A stretch of 64,000 bases of DNA from Diphasiastrum complanatum (GCA_029204225.1 CM055102.1:44524484-44588483); one strand, 5' to 3'. Numbered from the stretch's first letter, positions 1-11,180 are shown. A program made the numbers and translations. Notes: generated by a model from the sequence alone, not told the origin.

Positions 1-560
1 TCAAACATATATCCATTTTAGATATATGAAATAATCTCAATTGGATGTGAATGATCTTTTGCTTGGAAAATTTCAAATTTCAAACTACATATTTTGAAAT
101 TGCAAGGTGATGAGCATAATCTGCTTCTTGAAAATTTTGAAGAGGAAAATTGCAACCTCTTCGTGGAAAAATGATAGCAAAACAATAGTAACATTTCTGA
201 CTATAACAAGTACTAGCATTTCTCCTCTGGCAGGCTTTGTAGTGTCCTCAAATTAGGCAACTAATTGTCTTCAAGCTCTATCAAAACATATATCACATCA
301 AACATTGAGATCTACAAAGTGAAAATCTCACTAGAAGCTACAAAGTATATACATGCTCACATTATAAATTATTAGGCTTTGTGTTAGTTCTCTTACTGTC
401 TCATTGCAATCAATTTTGCATATGTTGTCAACTCATCACAAAAATTCAGGATTTATAGGCGCGTAGATCTGATTCTATGCAATCACATGTGCTAGGAACA
501 TATCATACATAAAAAAACAAGCTGATTTACATCACAAAAGACTTTGTCTTACGTAGGGCA
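1..560. other. Left edge, no recognisable gene
   Basis: AT-rich sequence with no long reading frame and no recognisable protein or RNA motif. It lies beyond the degraded end of a minus-strand Copia RNase H fragment and is probably old transposon or intergenic DNA. Confidence 0.4.
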
Positions 561-599
561 TTGGAATGGTTGAAAATATGACTATTTTATGTATGTTGT

Positions 600-1235
600 T
601 ATGAATGACATTGATGCTTTTTGTGCAAGTTTTGGTTTAAAGTTGACAATAATGATACTGATCGATGCAATCAGCACAAAACTTTAACAAGTACTTCGAG
701 ACAACACACAAGATTGCTCACCCACCACAAAACGCGTAGCCAAAATGCTTCTTGTGTAGCATAATCTAAGGCTTTGTATTTGGATTTTGTAGTGGAAAGT
801 GATACAATATCCTGCTTTTTACTTGACCAAGAAAAGAAGCCATTTCCAACATCGAAAGCATAACCAATGGAAGGTCACCCCAATCAGCATCTACATAATT
901 TCTCAACTTAGGTACATCAAATCGCCTTGAGTAAACTAGACCAAGATCAAGCGTGCATTTCACGTTTAGCTGCTTTCCAATGCCTAAGGTAGGTGATGTC
1001 GTAAATTGACTCACAATACTCACAACATAACAAATGTTTGGTCTAGTAGTGGTGAGATATATGAGACCACCAACAAGTTGGTGATACAATGTGCAATCAT
1101 TAGGACAACTCTCATCAAGATGTGACAATTTCTTACTAACTTCACTAGGCAAGGTCAATGGCTTACAATCATACATATAGAATCTCTCTAAGACCTCTCG
1201 AGCATATTTTGCTTGTGAAAGTTTAATAGCTACTC
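600..1235 (-). mobile_element. Copia RT C-terminus / RNase H fragment
   Basis: Read on the minus strand from 1235 downward, the frame gives KLSQAKYAREVLERF, then YDCKPL, YHQLVGGLIYLTTTRP and DADWG. These are the usual order of landmarks at the end of Ty1/Copia reverse transcriptase and the start of RNase H (family consensus: VDCKP...TPM, Y-LVGSLIYL..TRPD, DADWAGD). The KSTSG-type block is degraded and the frame decays below about 770. No LTR, PBS or PPT is attached. It abuts a plus-strand Copia fragment head to head at about 1236-1241. Dead remnant. Confidence 0.75.
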
Positions 1236-1240
1236 AACAT

Positions 1241-2279
1241 ATGACTAGTCATCGTGAGTATCTTCACTCCTATACACCTTACAATATGAAGAAATTTGTT
1301 CATCTTGGTGATGATAGTACACATATTATCAAAGGTGAAGGCACTGTAAGATTCAAGTTCCAGCATGACCAATTCAAACTACTATCAAATGTCGTGATAT
1401 CGTCTTTATCGAAGATCAGTTTATCGACCTCAAAGGCAAGGGCAAAGCTCATATAGTCAAATTATCGGATATTCTTGGAGTATCGCACATTAGTGTTCCC
1501 AACTCGATTGATCCTATCAAAGGTCCTAGCTCATCTACTTTAGATGAACAGCTTATCAACAATGAATTTGAAGAAGGTATTGCAGCTTAACAACAACGTA
1601 ATGAAAATAATCAACTTCGCTTATCTCCTAGAAGATCGACAAGAGATCGCAAACCACCTATAGGGTATATTGAAGAATCTACAACCTATCTTGTCCAATA
1701 GCTAACTATTGTTGAAGAAGCACTTAGTCAGCCCAATTTTGATCTTTGGAAGAAAGCTACGGATAGAGAGGATTCATTTCTCATCAAGAACTAGACTTAG
1801 ACTATTGTCAAATTACCTGTCAATAGAAATGTAGTTGATTACAAATGGATATGCATCGATCAAAGAGAACCTCGACTTGTCGTGAGAGGATTTTTGTAGA
1901 TACATAATGTTAACTATACTGAGACATTCAGTCCAGTAGCTAAACGTTCTTCAATCAGACTTCTATTGTTGTTTGTCGTTGTAGTCAATGAAGAGATATA
2001 TCAAATGGATGTATAGATAGCCTATCTCAATGGAGTTATCGAAGAAGATATCTATACGATACAACCCTAAATTTATAATATCGAAGGCAAAAAGAATCAT
2101 TTATACAAACTACACATAGCCCTTTATGGCTTGAAGCAACCTGCTAGAGCATGGTTTCAGAGGACCAACACTTTTCTTATTGATCACAGTTACAAACCAA
2201 GCACTTCAGACTCTAATGTCTATTTCAAGTCAGTGCAACATTCTTTTATTATTATCACCTTTCCATTTGGTAGTGTTTG
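1241..2279 (+). mobile_element. Copia pol fragment: pre-integrase plus N-terminal RT, integrase deleted
   Basis: The first frame (1241-1456) has MTSHREYLHSYTPY and HLGDDSTHIIKGEGTV, the stretch following the Copia protease active site. After a frameshift the sequence jumps to the integrase-RT linker (RLSPRRSTRDRKPP) and then RT: EALSQPNFDLWKKA, NRNVVDYKWI, NYTETFSPVAKRSSIR, AYLNGVIEEDIY and ALYGLKQPARAWFQR. The whole DDE integrase is therefore missing. Several in-frame stops occur. RT breaks off at about 2275, just before the expected YVDD active site, and resumes near 3181 after an insertion. Confidence 0.8.
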
Positions 2280-3180
2280 CATGTCTGAAGGACTTAAGAC
2301 TACCACGCATCTCATTCTTGCTGCTTTTCAGCAACAATATATGTTAAAAATGTCACTTCAAACTTGTTATACTTGATGTATCTTGAGATATGAGATCATG
2401 ATAGGATCTCACACGTGTGGAGTCTGTTTTCACGTGTAAAAAGATGTACATAACTTGTTTTTTTAAAGTTAGATTGATTTTAGATGGATCTACCCATGTG
2501 TGAAATTGACCTTTGAGTAGAATCTAGAAATGAGTCAAATTGGTCAAACTTTTGTAAATATAATGCACTTCCATGTGAATGAGTAAATGCTCCCACATGT
2601 AAAGATGCCATTCACACATATGGATAAGATAGTAGATGATAAGATATAGAGATTCCATTAGATCCTACTTTATAGGGAATATTCCTATAAATGTGGAAGA
2701 CTAGTTTTTTGTTTTCTAGCCAAATAGAATAGTCAACTTTGGGAAATGAGCACATATGGCTCCCATTGGTGGATCTGGATGACTAGGCACTCTTCACACG
2801 TGTGAAAGCCTGCTGGACAATACACATCTCGTGGATGTACTTGATCTATAAAGGGATAAACCAAATCAATGAGAAGTTGATGAGACATAGGCAAATTCTA
2901 GTTTTCTTGTATTTTACACATTTGTCTTGAGTTTTGATGAGTGGAATGCTCTTGTATGCTTGAATACTTTAATCTCTATTTACATGCCATACAAGTACTG
3001 TCCTCCACACATGTGAGGCCGATCTTCATCGATTTTAATCATGTGATCCATTGCTCTTCGTAAATCATAGTGTAATGCATCTAGATCAAGATCTAACATT
3101 TAGAACTTGATAGATCATTGTGTTAAGCAATCAATAACTCTTAATGATTGTTTTGTACAATCAAAGTTGTCCTTTTCTCT
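2280..3180. mobile_element. Insertion splitting Copia RT, resembling a Copia LTR
   Basis: These 0.9 kb separate two halves of one RT and contain no coding landmarks. The interior (GACTAGGCACTCTTCACACG near 2772) matches the LTR-like sequence at about 45790 (GACTAGGCACTCTCACACG). Both carry several copies of the palindrome CACACGTGTG or CACATGTG. I read it as a degraded solo LTR of the family seen at 45.4-46.2 kb. Exact ends and a target duplication are not clear. The insertion point removes the RT catalytic YVDD stretch. Confidence 0.5.
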
Positions 3181-3480
3181 GAAAATTGACAATATTGATC
3201 CAATAAAAGATGCTAAATTAATGTTATCCTTAAAATTCAACATGACAGATCTGGGTAAAGCTCATTATTGTCTAGGTATTCAGATCCAATGAGATAGAAA
3301 GTAGAAGTTGATGTACATTACTCAACAAAGATACATTCACAATATTTTGATCAGATATAATTTGATGAATTGCAAATAAGCTCACTCACCAATGGACCCA
3401 GGACTCAAATTGTTGAAGGACCAATGTCCTCAAACAATCGAAGAGAAAGAGATGCGTGAGTTCCTTATCACTCGATAATA
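3181..3480 (+). mobile_element. Copia RT C-terminal continuation
   Basis: The frame reads NIDPIKDAKLMLSLKFNMTD, LGKAHYCLGIQIQ, YITQQRYIHNILIRYN and SPMDPGLKLL. This is the Copia RT segment that normally follows YVDD (family consensus: I..-K..L...F.MKDLG...-YFLGI). It continues the RT interrupted at about 2275 in the same orientation. Stops punctuate it, and it ends near 3480 where leader and LTR sequence of another, minus-strand element begins. Confidence 0.75.
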
Positions 3481-3489
3481 GGATCTCAA

Positions 3490-3638
3490 AAGATACCATG
3501 TGACTCTACAATTGGAAATCAATTATTTGATACTGAAGTTTGATACCATCCTTTTTCAAGATTACGAGCAAATGTGCTCTGATAATAGGTATGACTCTGA
3601 TATTATGAAGAGTATCTAATAATAGAGCTCTGATACCA
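3490..3638 (-). mobile_element. Leader and tRNA-Met primer binding site of minus-strand Copia element A
   Basis: On the minus strand TGGTATCAGAGC (3627-3638) directly follows the end of the LTR at 3639. This is the standard PBS complementary to the 3' end of plant initiator tRNA-Met, used by most Copia elements. The leader beyond it (ACAATTGGAAATCAATTATT at about 3508) is shared with the copy at about 13144. Element A stops here, against the plus-strand Copia RT, so it has kept only LTR, PBS and leader. Confidence 0.75.
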
Positions 3639-4547
3639 TGTTCGAAGAAGAAAAGATGATTTGAAAATGATTAAGTCAAAATTGAAAGACAAACTATCGA
3701 GCACAGCAAAATGATCCTTCTTCTAATGTATGACTATGCCTATCATAAGTCAAACAAAGCTATCATGAAAATCATCATGTTCGATCTTTTAGCAACTAAC
3801 TTTGAAATCATTAGCACTAAAGTGATTTCATAGCCAAACAGTTACAAAGTAAAGTGATGTATAGAATATTCCAGCATCAAATTAAACAATGAGACATTTA
3901 GCTACTAGTGACTACAGAGAAGCATGCATACATTTTGACATAATACTGAACGCAATAAGAAGATAGATTAATTTAGTAAGTACCATGTACAAAATTAGAT
4001 GATGAGAGCACAAAACAATAGCGAATGCAACCACATACTCTAAACTATCTCTGAGCAACTGATAACTCTGTCTGATGCACTTCCGCTAATAAGAGTAAGC
4101 GCTAATAACAATACTCAAAACAGAGCACTAATAGAACTCTATAAGTCTTCTAAGTAGAAATAGAAGTCTTCTTCTTTCTTCTCTAGTGATCAACTATTTA
4201 TACTAAAGCATTTTAGGCTTATCCAATTAGGACAACTAATTAGGTCATAGGTTGCAATTGCCAGCTAGCCATAATGCGCTGTCATCCATCATCCAATTAG
4301 GACTTCTTGAAAATTTACTTACAAAGAAGTTATGGCAAGTCGTTAACTTCATATCAGATGGAAGTAGTAACTATCATCCTTCGACTCCTTCGATAGTTCG
4401 TTGTCGTTGTCAAAGCCATCTGTTGAGCAATTCTCGAGTATTTCCACAGACTATATAGAAGCACAAATAAACCTAAATAAATGAATGGATGTAGATTAAA
4501 GATTCATTATTCGGATGAATCACTCCCGATAGTAAAATAATCCAACA
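3639..4547 (-). repeat. Copia LTR, copy A (909 bp)
   Basis: On the + strand it begins TGTTCGAAG, next to the minus-strand PBS, and ends ATAATCCAACA; read on the minus strand it starts TGTTGGATTAT. The termini form the imperfect inverted repeat TGTT[G/C]GA. It aligns along its length with LTR copy B at 13275-19857 once two nested insertions are removed from B (shared landmarks: ATCATAAGTCAAACAAAGCT here at about 3736, and GATCTTTTAGCAACTA in both). It carries no gene. Confidence 0.75.
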
Positions 4548-5035
4548 AATTTTCCTTCTACAAAACGATTGTTTGAGCTGTAAATTGGCAAGGATGGGCG
4601 TTGGAGTAGGGCGACCATGTGTGCAACAGAGTGGTGCATTGATCAAATGCCATAATCAAAGTCTGCTAAGGGTTTGTTTTTTGAGAAGGAAGGAGAAGCT
4701 TGAAAAAGAGAGAGAGAAGATGGTCGTAGGGACTCATGCGCACCCAATCATAAAAGTGCCTATGCATTTGGAAGTAGTCTGTGGCTGAGTGAGCCATTTT
4801 TACACACAACAAGATCGATGGTTGGGATCCAAGGGAATCTAGATCAGTGGATAAAGTCCCACCATTGGATTAAAAGTGAAGGCCTTTGAAGGAGTCGAAA
4901 AGACAGAAATGCCCTTCTTTTCATTAAAAATCTTCAACAAGAAGATCTAAAAGGGTCCATTGTTTTTTAAGACTTAAAAAATTTTCAAACTGAAGTTTAT
5001 TATGTATCTGCGAAAATCCTCCCGCGAAAAGTCAA
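4548..5035. other. No recognisable gene
   Basis: AT-rich DNA between an LTR and a Copia RT scrap. A purine-rich run (AAAGAGAGAGAGAAGATGG at about 4704) is the only compositional feature. No protein similarity was recognised in six frames. Confidence 0.35.
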
Positions 5036-5039
5036 GCTT

Positions 5040-5235
5040 TTCTTCAATTGATGCTTTTGTTGGCCTTGTATTTGATTGTCAATATCCATTTGCAATCAAC
5101 TACATTTCTATTGGCAAGCAATTTGACAATAGTCCAAGTCTGGTTCTTGATGAGAGATGAATACTCTCTATCCATAGCTTCTTTCCAAAGTTTGGAATCT
5201 GTTTGACTAAGTGCTTCTTTGACAATAATCGGCTT
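5040..5235 (-). mobile_element. Copia RT N-terminal scrap
   Basis: The minus-strand frame gives VKEALSQTDSKLWKEAMDRE, YSSLIKNQTWTIVKL and NRNVVDCKWI, the conserved start of Copia RVT_2 (family pattern: EA...-W..AM..E...L..N.TW.LV.-P.....-I..KW). It is close to the plus-strand version at 1719-1850, so both may derive from one family. The upstream part carries a CACACGTGTG palindrome. No flanking pol survives. Confidence 0.75.
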
Positions 5236-5309
5236 TGTGAAAAATCCAGCAACTTCACACGTGTGGGGAACCACAACAAAAGTGTGAATGATCTTTACCA
5301 TGCTTTATG

Positions 5310-6095
5310 GTGGCACACAGATCACCTGCAGAGTAATACTACAATCTACCAAATTTTGAGGCCAAAGCACAATCTAGAATGCTATAGATCAAAGCTAAAT
5401 TAATTCAGAGAAAGTACACAAGCAAAATAATGTATGAAGAATGCACCAATCTCGAGTTAGAGAGAGAATACAATTACAAGCAAAAATTGTGCGATATCCA
5501 ATTTTGACATTATGACCTTACCAAAGCTTGATTCATCATTAAAAATAAATGAGAACCATATGTACATATATAGGAGAGCCTTAGCTCGTGGTTCTACTAG
5601 CATGCAATGCATTTCCTACACCTATTCAAGTGTAAACTACCACCATATTGACACCTAACAACTTGCATGCAGAAATTGCACCTAACTTCTACGTACTTTC
5701 TCCAAATGTCAATTTCTCAACTATGAACCTATCATTCTACTTGCATGTGTCCATTAGAACATTTGCATGCTATGCATGTCTCAATAGAAACTTAGGACAA
5801 TGCATTTATGATGGCTCAAGCTCCTACAAGGCCATATTAGACCATTTCTATGTATAAATCTACATGCACATCAATCTAGACACTGTGAACATTGTTGCAT
5901 GTCATACTAGACCAACTAGACATTGTGAACATTGTTGCATGTCATACTAGACCAACTAGACTTTATGCATGTCAATGGAACTTGATCTACCTAACTCAAA
6001 CTCACCCTATTCTACAAGCATATGTGCACAATTCACACCCCTTGATATGTACAATCAATTTACATGGGTAGGACCCCCAAAATCAATATATACAA
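5310..6095. other. AT-rich spacer with a 40-bp tandem duplication
   Basis: No coding similarity. The only clear structure is a direct tandem repeat at 5877-5956, listed separately. CATGCAAxxx/GCATG words recur through the interval, suggesting a decayed LTR, but no boundaries could be set. Confidence 0.35.
5877..5956. repeat. Two-copy 40-bp tandem repeat
   Basis: Unit 1 (5877-5916) starts TAGACACTGTGAACATTG and unit 2 (5917-5956) starts TAGACATTGTGAACATTG. They differ at one base, and a partial third copy (TAGACTTTATGCATGTC) follows. Near identity suggests a recent slippage duplication in otherwise old sequence. Confidence 0.9.
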
Positions 6096-6099
6096 GATA

Positions 6100-7100
6100 G
6101 ATATGTTTTACAAATCTTCACGCTCCTTAAAATATACCTATATGATATTGATAAAGATCTTTTGTGTGTGGATTCTTTGTTTTGCATTTGAAGTGAAGAT
6201 GATCAAAGAATCCATCATAGCAGCATGCTTACCAAATCCACAATAAGATCTCTTTGATAGAAATCTTTTCCAAATGCCTTTGAAAAATATTCCACCAATC
6301 TGTCACTACGTTGATATGCCTCCTCCATGTTTGATACTGATCTCGGATTTGAGAACTCCACATGCATGAAGATGGCTGTAACAAAATCTGAAAAATCCAA
6401 GGCTTTCATGCCTCCTCATGACCACAAAGATCATATAGATCAGGATTATACCATGAGCAATATTCAAGATTAAGCACACTAGCGTTATTAGTTCAAACAC
6501 TATGAACTCTATCCAAAGTGGATCTAATCTTGAAACCAAACTCTAACTTGATCTCATTGAGGCTAAATACTTTGTTAAGGATGTAAGTGTCCTCATTTGA
6601 TGTTTCACTTACTCTCAAAAGAAGTTCACAATATGCCTCAAAACATGAAAAAAACTCCTCTATGAGAACTAAACTCATTCTTGCTCTTACTCAATTTAAG
6701 AGCATACAAATGATGATACAATATCTTGCTTTCTAGATGTTTTGGAAACATAATTAAGTCACCAATGACAAGAATTAATTCCAAACTAAAGACCTCATTC
6801 AAAACTAGAATAGTCTTACTTAATCCTTGAGATGAACAAATCTCAACTAAGCAAGATACAACATCAACCAAAGAAAGAGAATCATAGGTGAGTACAATAG
6901 AATGAATATCACCTCCCCTTATCATTTCTTTTCCATGAAATAAGAAACACAAGGACTCAACCTTGTACAATGAAGATCTCCTTGGATATGCATGTTGAGG
7001 ATACTCCTCCTCAAACCTCGACCCCATCATAAGTTGACTTTTCTCCATAGAATAAACTTTTGATACAATTAGAGACACTGTGCTCTCGGCCCCTTCCAAG
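6100..7100 (-). mobile_element. Uncharacterised block associated with a Copia-like family, copy 1
   Basis: Minus-strand frames are homologous to those at 49.6-50.6 kb. Here KVESLCFLFHGKE, SLSLVDVVSC, FPKHLESKILYHHLYAL, KLSKSKNEF and EDTYILNKVFSLNEIKLEF; there KVESLWLKVHGKE, SLSLLDVSSC, FPNYLESKWLSHQVYTLG, SSKSKHEL and EDTYILEQVFSLNKIKITF. I recognise no domain. It lies 3' of a Copia integrase scrap here and immediately 3' of a gag zinc knuckle in the other copy, so it belongs to the element rather than the host. The frame is broken into three pieces. It could be an extra ORF, or a non-coding element region that happens to be open. Confidence 0.55.
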
Positions 7101-7129
7101 ATTGAAGATAGATCTTCATAATCAATAAC

Positions 7130-8334
7130 TTATCCATGCTCAAACACTTTTGAGATAGAGAGTGTAAAGGCTATGTAGCCTTCCTTGGTGGATAAACATC
7201 CAACCATGATCCATAAGCTTGGATCACCATCCTTCCTTGCTTCCAAGAAAACACATGCAAAGCAATAATCTTCAAGAACACTAAGGTACACAACCTTAGG
7301 CTTATAGTTGAACAATACTCCATATAGTGCAGTCCGTCCAATAACTCCATAACTCAAAAAAGCTTTGCATGATGGAAAATACACATGCACCATAAAACTT
7401 GAAGAGACAAGACATAGCCAATTGTTACATGTGGAACCATCAATAAGATTAGAAAATCAAGAGGCATCTCTCTTTCTTAGAGATGAAGAAAGGTGAGCAT
7501 CCAATTGTTCCAACTCCAAAGGATGTTTTGTCTTGGTAGAAGACATCAAATATGGATCCACATGTGATTTTGCCATAGAACAAGCCACTCTTGGCTTGAT
7601 CTCCTTGACCATAATAGACATAGACTTGAAATTGGAAACATGCAAATTCCTATGCCATAATTCCTTCTTGGAAACACAAGTCATCAATGCAACATCACAA
7701 ATACTTGCATTCTCTTACAAATCTAGCTTGAAAATGCCACCATATCTTGATCCACATGCTAGGATCTCATCACCTTTATTTATGAGACAATTATTGACAT
7801 TGAATTCCACTTCAAAACCATCATCAAATAACTTTCCAACACTAATCACATTCTTTGTGAGATTAGGAACATAAAGTACATTGAAAATTGATAAACTCAT
7901 AGAAGATGTAAGATTCAAGGAACAAATTCCAACTCCTTCAATTGAACATGCATCACCAACAGCAGTGTATATTGATTCTTGAAGTTCTTGATAAGATTCA
8001 ATAGAAATAAAAGAACTCTTGGAGTAACTCATATGAGTTGTGGCTCCACTATCAATATACCAAGATACATCATTAAAGGGTAAAGAGGAGAAACTAGACA
8101 TCATAAGAGATGCATCTCCTTCACTTGCATGTGAGTCTTCTATAATAATATTGGCTTGATCTTCTTGAGTCTTCTTCTTGAAAATAGAAGAATGAGTTGA
8201 ATTATCTTCTACTCCTCCATAGTCTTTGTCCTTTGCTTTGTCCTTTGATTTGTCCTTGGAGAAGGCTTGAGAGTATTTGTTCTTGCTCCTCCCTCTTGAC
8301 TTGTCCTTGGTGTTGGAGAAAGAGGGTTTGTAAG
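7130..8334 (-). mobile_element. Copia gag end, protease, pre-integrase and integrase end (degraded)
   Basis: On the minus strand from 8334 downward come a lysine-rich gag tail (KDKSRGRSKNK, KDKSKDKAKDKD), then the retropepsin active site WYIDSGATTHM, then VLYVPNLTKNVISVGKL, the standard end of the Copia protease region. Next are a pre-integrase motif (ELWHRNLHVSNFKSMS, family LWH.RLGH.N...L) and, after a gap, an integrase C-terminal scrap (7130-7393). The DDE core is missing. The protease frame (7715 to about 8330) is intact over about 200 codons. The lysine-rich tail resembles the gag at 51.2 kb, so both probably belong to one family. The upstream end is cut by the LTR at 8335. Confidence 0.8.
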
Positions 8335-9508
8335 TGTGAGAAACAAAAAATAGCTTGAAAAGAAAACGAACACGAACAGAAGCGAACTCAAAACTCAAAC
8401 GAGAAATGAACTCGAACAAAAAATGTTCATGCGCAGCGGAATGAGCTATATAACTCTTTCCCAAAGCATGACTATCATAAACGAACAAAACATTAGTGAT
8501 AGAAATCACGGTCGATCTGATTACGTAGCCAAACATTAAGCAACAAAACATCAGAAGAATAATTTGTCGTGAACAACTAGACAAATTATTAGTCATGAAT
8601 GATTCGCGAAGAGCTAGACTGAGCTCGACTGATAATCAGTCGCGAATTAGTCGCAAAGAGCAAGACTAAATATTAGTCGCCAACAGTTAGACTAATAATA
8701 ATTCGCTAAGAACAGATTACTAGATTGAGCAATAAGAGAGTCAGACAGAATGTAGAAAAGCATAACAATATTGACACAAATCTGAATGCAGAATGAGACA
8801 AGGCTGTTATTAGATTAAGTATAGCAAAATATACATGTCAATAATATTGTGGAGCCGAGTGCTGTACAAAGCTAATTCAATCTATAAAAGGAAGGAACTT
8901 GTTACTGACAATACAAAAGACTAAATGCGCAAGGCATCTACTTTGTCTATCTCTGATAATCTTCAGATGCTATTATTTTCTCTCTCTCTCTCTCTCTGAA
9001 TACGCAAATGGTATTCAATATATACACAATTTTACAAGTGTGCAGATGAAGAAAGTACAAAGTGGATGTGCTGTCTGTAGAAGATCGTGGGTGGCTATTG
9101 TCGTTGTCAAATCTGTTAGCATAGTTGCATGGGATGAGCGTGAAAAGGCCACGACGTCAGCCTTTGCTGAAATGAACAATGGTGAAGATGCAAAAAATGC
9201 GACACTTTGACAAAATGCCTTAGGATTTGATTTACAGGGTGCCTCCGCTTTTCCAAGGGCACCTTTGGCATTTTTGTAAGGCAGTGTCGTCTTTTTTGTC
9301 TGTCACAAATCATGTGTAAAAACACTGTCGCATTTTTCACCTTTTTTGCCTGTGGAAATTTACTTGTATTTATGTAGATAGTCGAGTTTTTCGCCTGTCT
9401 TATATTACATGTAAGTATGCAGACCGTGCGACAACATGAGTAAAAATGCAGCATGAATGGAGGTAAATTAAAATAGGATTTAGGAGAGTAGAGGAGATAA
9501 ATCCAACA
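8335..9508 (-). repeat. Copia LTR with adjacent polypurine tract, minus orientation
   Basis: On the minus strand a G-run PPT (complement of 9509-9515) is followed by TGTTGGATTTATCTCC, a typical 3' LTR start. The other end, TGTGAGAAAC on the + strand at 8335, reads ...TTTCTCACA on the minus strand, giving TG...CA termini and about 1174 bp. It directly follows the pol tail at 9515-9820 and is inserted in the gag of the neighbouring Copia. It includes a (CT)n tract at 8979-8998 and a cluster of TCGCGAA/TAGTCGC words at 8600-8720. The distal end at 8335 is inferred. Confidence 0.65.
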
Positions 9509-9514
9509 CCCCCC

Positions 9515-10440
9515 CTAATCTGGATCCATGAATGCCTTGATCTTCAGACTGAGTAATGCACAAAATTTGTTGTGTACATTAACACTTAATGCCTTTGTGA
9601 ATATATCTGCAACCATGTCCCACATTCTGTAGTACGTTAAGCTCACCTCCTTGTTGAGAACCTTGCCCCTGATGTAGTGATATTTCAATGTGCTTACTCT
9701 TAGAGTAAAATCTAGGGTTGGCCGATAAGGCAATATCACTCTGATTATCACAGAAGAAAATTGTGGGGTTGTACAAATACAAATTAATGTCTGAAAGTAA
9801 TTTTTTCAACCAAAACAATTTCTTAATAGATTGAAAAACAACAATGTATTCTGTTTCTGTAGAAAAAAGTGCGATAGAGGTTTGCTTACAAATGTTCCAT
9901 GAGATAGGACCGCCGTTGAAGACAAATGTAAATCCAGATGTGGACTTACGATTGTCTACATCTCCTCTCCAGCTTGCATCAGAATATCCACTGAGCTAAT
10001 AAAGATTGTCATTGCTGACATTTCCATAGCAGATGCACTGGTCTATGGTAGCTCAAATATACCTCATGACTCTTATGAGAGCCTTCCAATGGATAATGCC
10101 AGGATTAGCCATATACTGGTTGAGTGAGCTTACTGCAAAAGAGATATCTTTTGAATCCTTGTCGATGAGGAATGTGTTGATCCTCTGAGACCAAGCTCTG
10201 ATAGACTGTTTCAAGCCGTCTTCATAACTTCCAGAACGTATCCTTCGGGCTCGATCATGTAGATGTATTCTTGTATAACTCCATTCAGATAAGTTGTTTG
10301 TACATCAAGTTGATGTACCTCAAGGTCAGCAGCTGCAGCATAAGACAGGAGTGCTCGGATCGATGAATGCTTGACTATTGGACTGAAAGTCTCGTTGTAG
10401 TCGATGTTGGGAATCTGAGTGAATCCTCGTCCTACCAATC
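9515..10440 (-). mobile_element. Copia RNase H and RT with internal RT deletion
   Basis: From 10438 downward: GFTQIPNIDYNETFSPIVKH, SIRALLSYAAAADLEVHQLD, VQTTYLNGVIQEYIYM, then AWSQRINTFLIDKDSK. The frame then passes directly to DISFAVSSLNQYMANPG, WKALIRVMRYI, DNRKSTSGFTF, FFCDNQSDIALSANP, KSKHIEI, KVLNKEVSLTYY and DMVADIFTKAL. The jump near 10150 removes the RT palm with the expected YVDD and the LG...YFLG segment. RNase H landmarks and the C-terminal ADIFTKAL signature are present, though broken by frameshifts. It ends beside the PPT and LTR. Non-functional. Confidence 0.8.
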
Positions 10441-10450
10441 TTGTCTTTCT

Positions 10451-11180
10451 TCAATAAATTGCTCCGTTGGAATTGTATTTGATCTTAAATATCCATTTGC
10501 AATAAATGATATTGCAACCAATAGGAGCTTCGACTAGTGACCACGTCCGGTTCTTAATTAGAGAAGAATACTCTCTGTCCATAGCTTCTCTCCAGAGATC
10601 AGAGTCTGGTTGGCTGAATGCCTCTTTGACTGTCGTCAGTTCCTGTATCAAGAGACATGTAGACTCAGGAGTATACCTTGTGGGCTATGTGTGCGCTCGG
10701 CTTGATCTTCTAGGAGGATTCGACTAATGAACCACTCCTAGGACTTGTTGCTGGACTGTAGCAACAACGTCTTCGTCTGATTTGCTGTCAATGGACATGC
10801 CTAAGCTAGAAGCTCAGACAGTCATGTCAATGGAAGGTGATGAAGGTTCTCCTGAAGCAATATCCTTGCCTTTGATATCGGTGAACTAATCCTCGATAAA
10901 GACTGTATTCCGGCTATACAAGATTTGTTGGATATCAGGATCATACAACTTGTATGTATTATCAGATGAAGTATATCCAATTAGGATGGTCTTGAGACCT
11001 TGGAAGTCCAATTTCTTCCTCGTGTCTTTTGGGATCTGCATGTAGGCAACGCATCCAAGCACTCTTAGGTTCTTCACAGAAGGCTTAGAGCCTGTCCACA
11101 CCTCGTGGGGTATCTTGTCTGAGAGGGCCTTGGTCGAACATTTGTTCTGGATGTAAGCTACAGTGGAGACAGCTTCAACC
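10451..11180 (-). mobile_element. Copia integrase C-terminus, linker and RT start
   Basis: 10886-11101 reads VKNLRVLGCVAYMQIPKDTR, KKLDFQGLKTILIGY and YKLYDPDIQQILYSRNTVF, the domain following the DDE core in Copia pol (family pattern: HLRVFGC.AYV...-KLD....-GYS....Y....-V..SR-V.F.E). 10451-10651 reads VKEAFSQPDSDLWREAMDRE and KNRTWSLVEAP, the start of RT. The same pol continues into 9515-10440. Stops separate the pieces. Confidence 0.8.

Noticed and set aside
5877-5956. CRISPR-like repeat
   Set aside because: Only two directly adjacent copies with no spacers, in eukaryotic DNA.
9116-9454. 112-codon minus-strand protein
   Set aside because: It lies wholly within a Copia LTR and has no family pattern.
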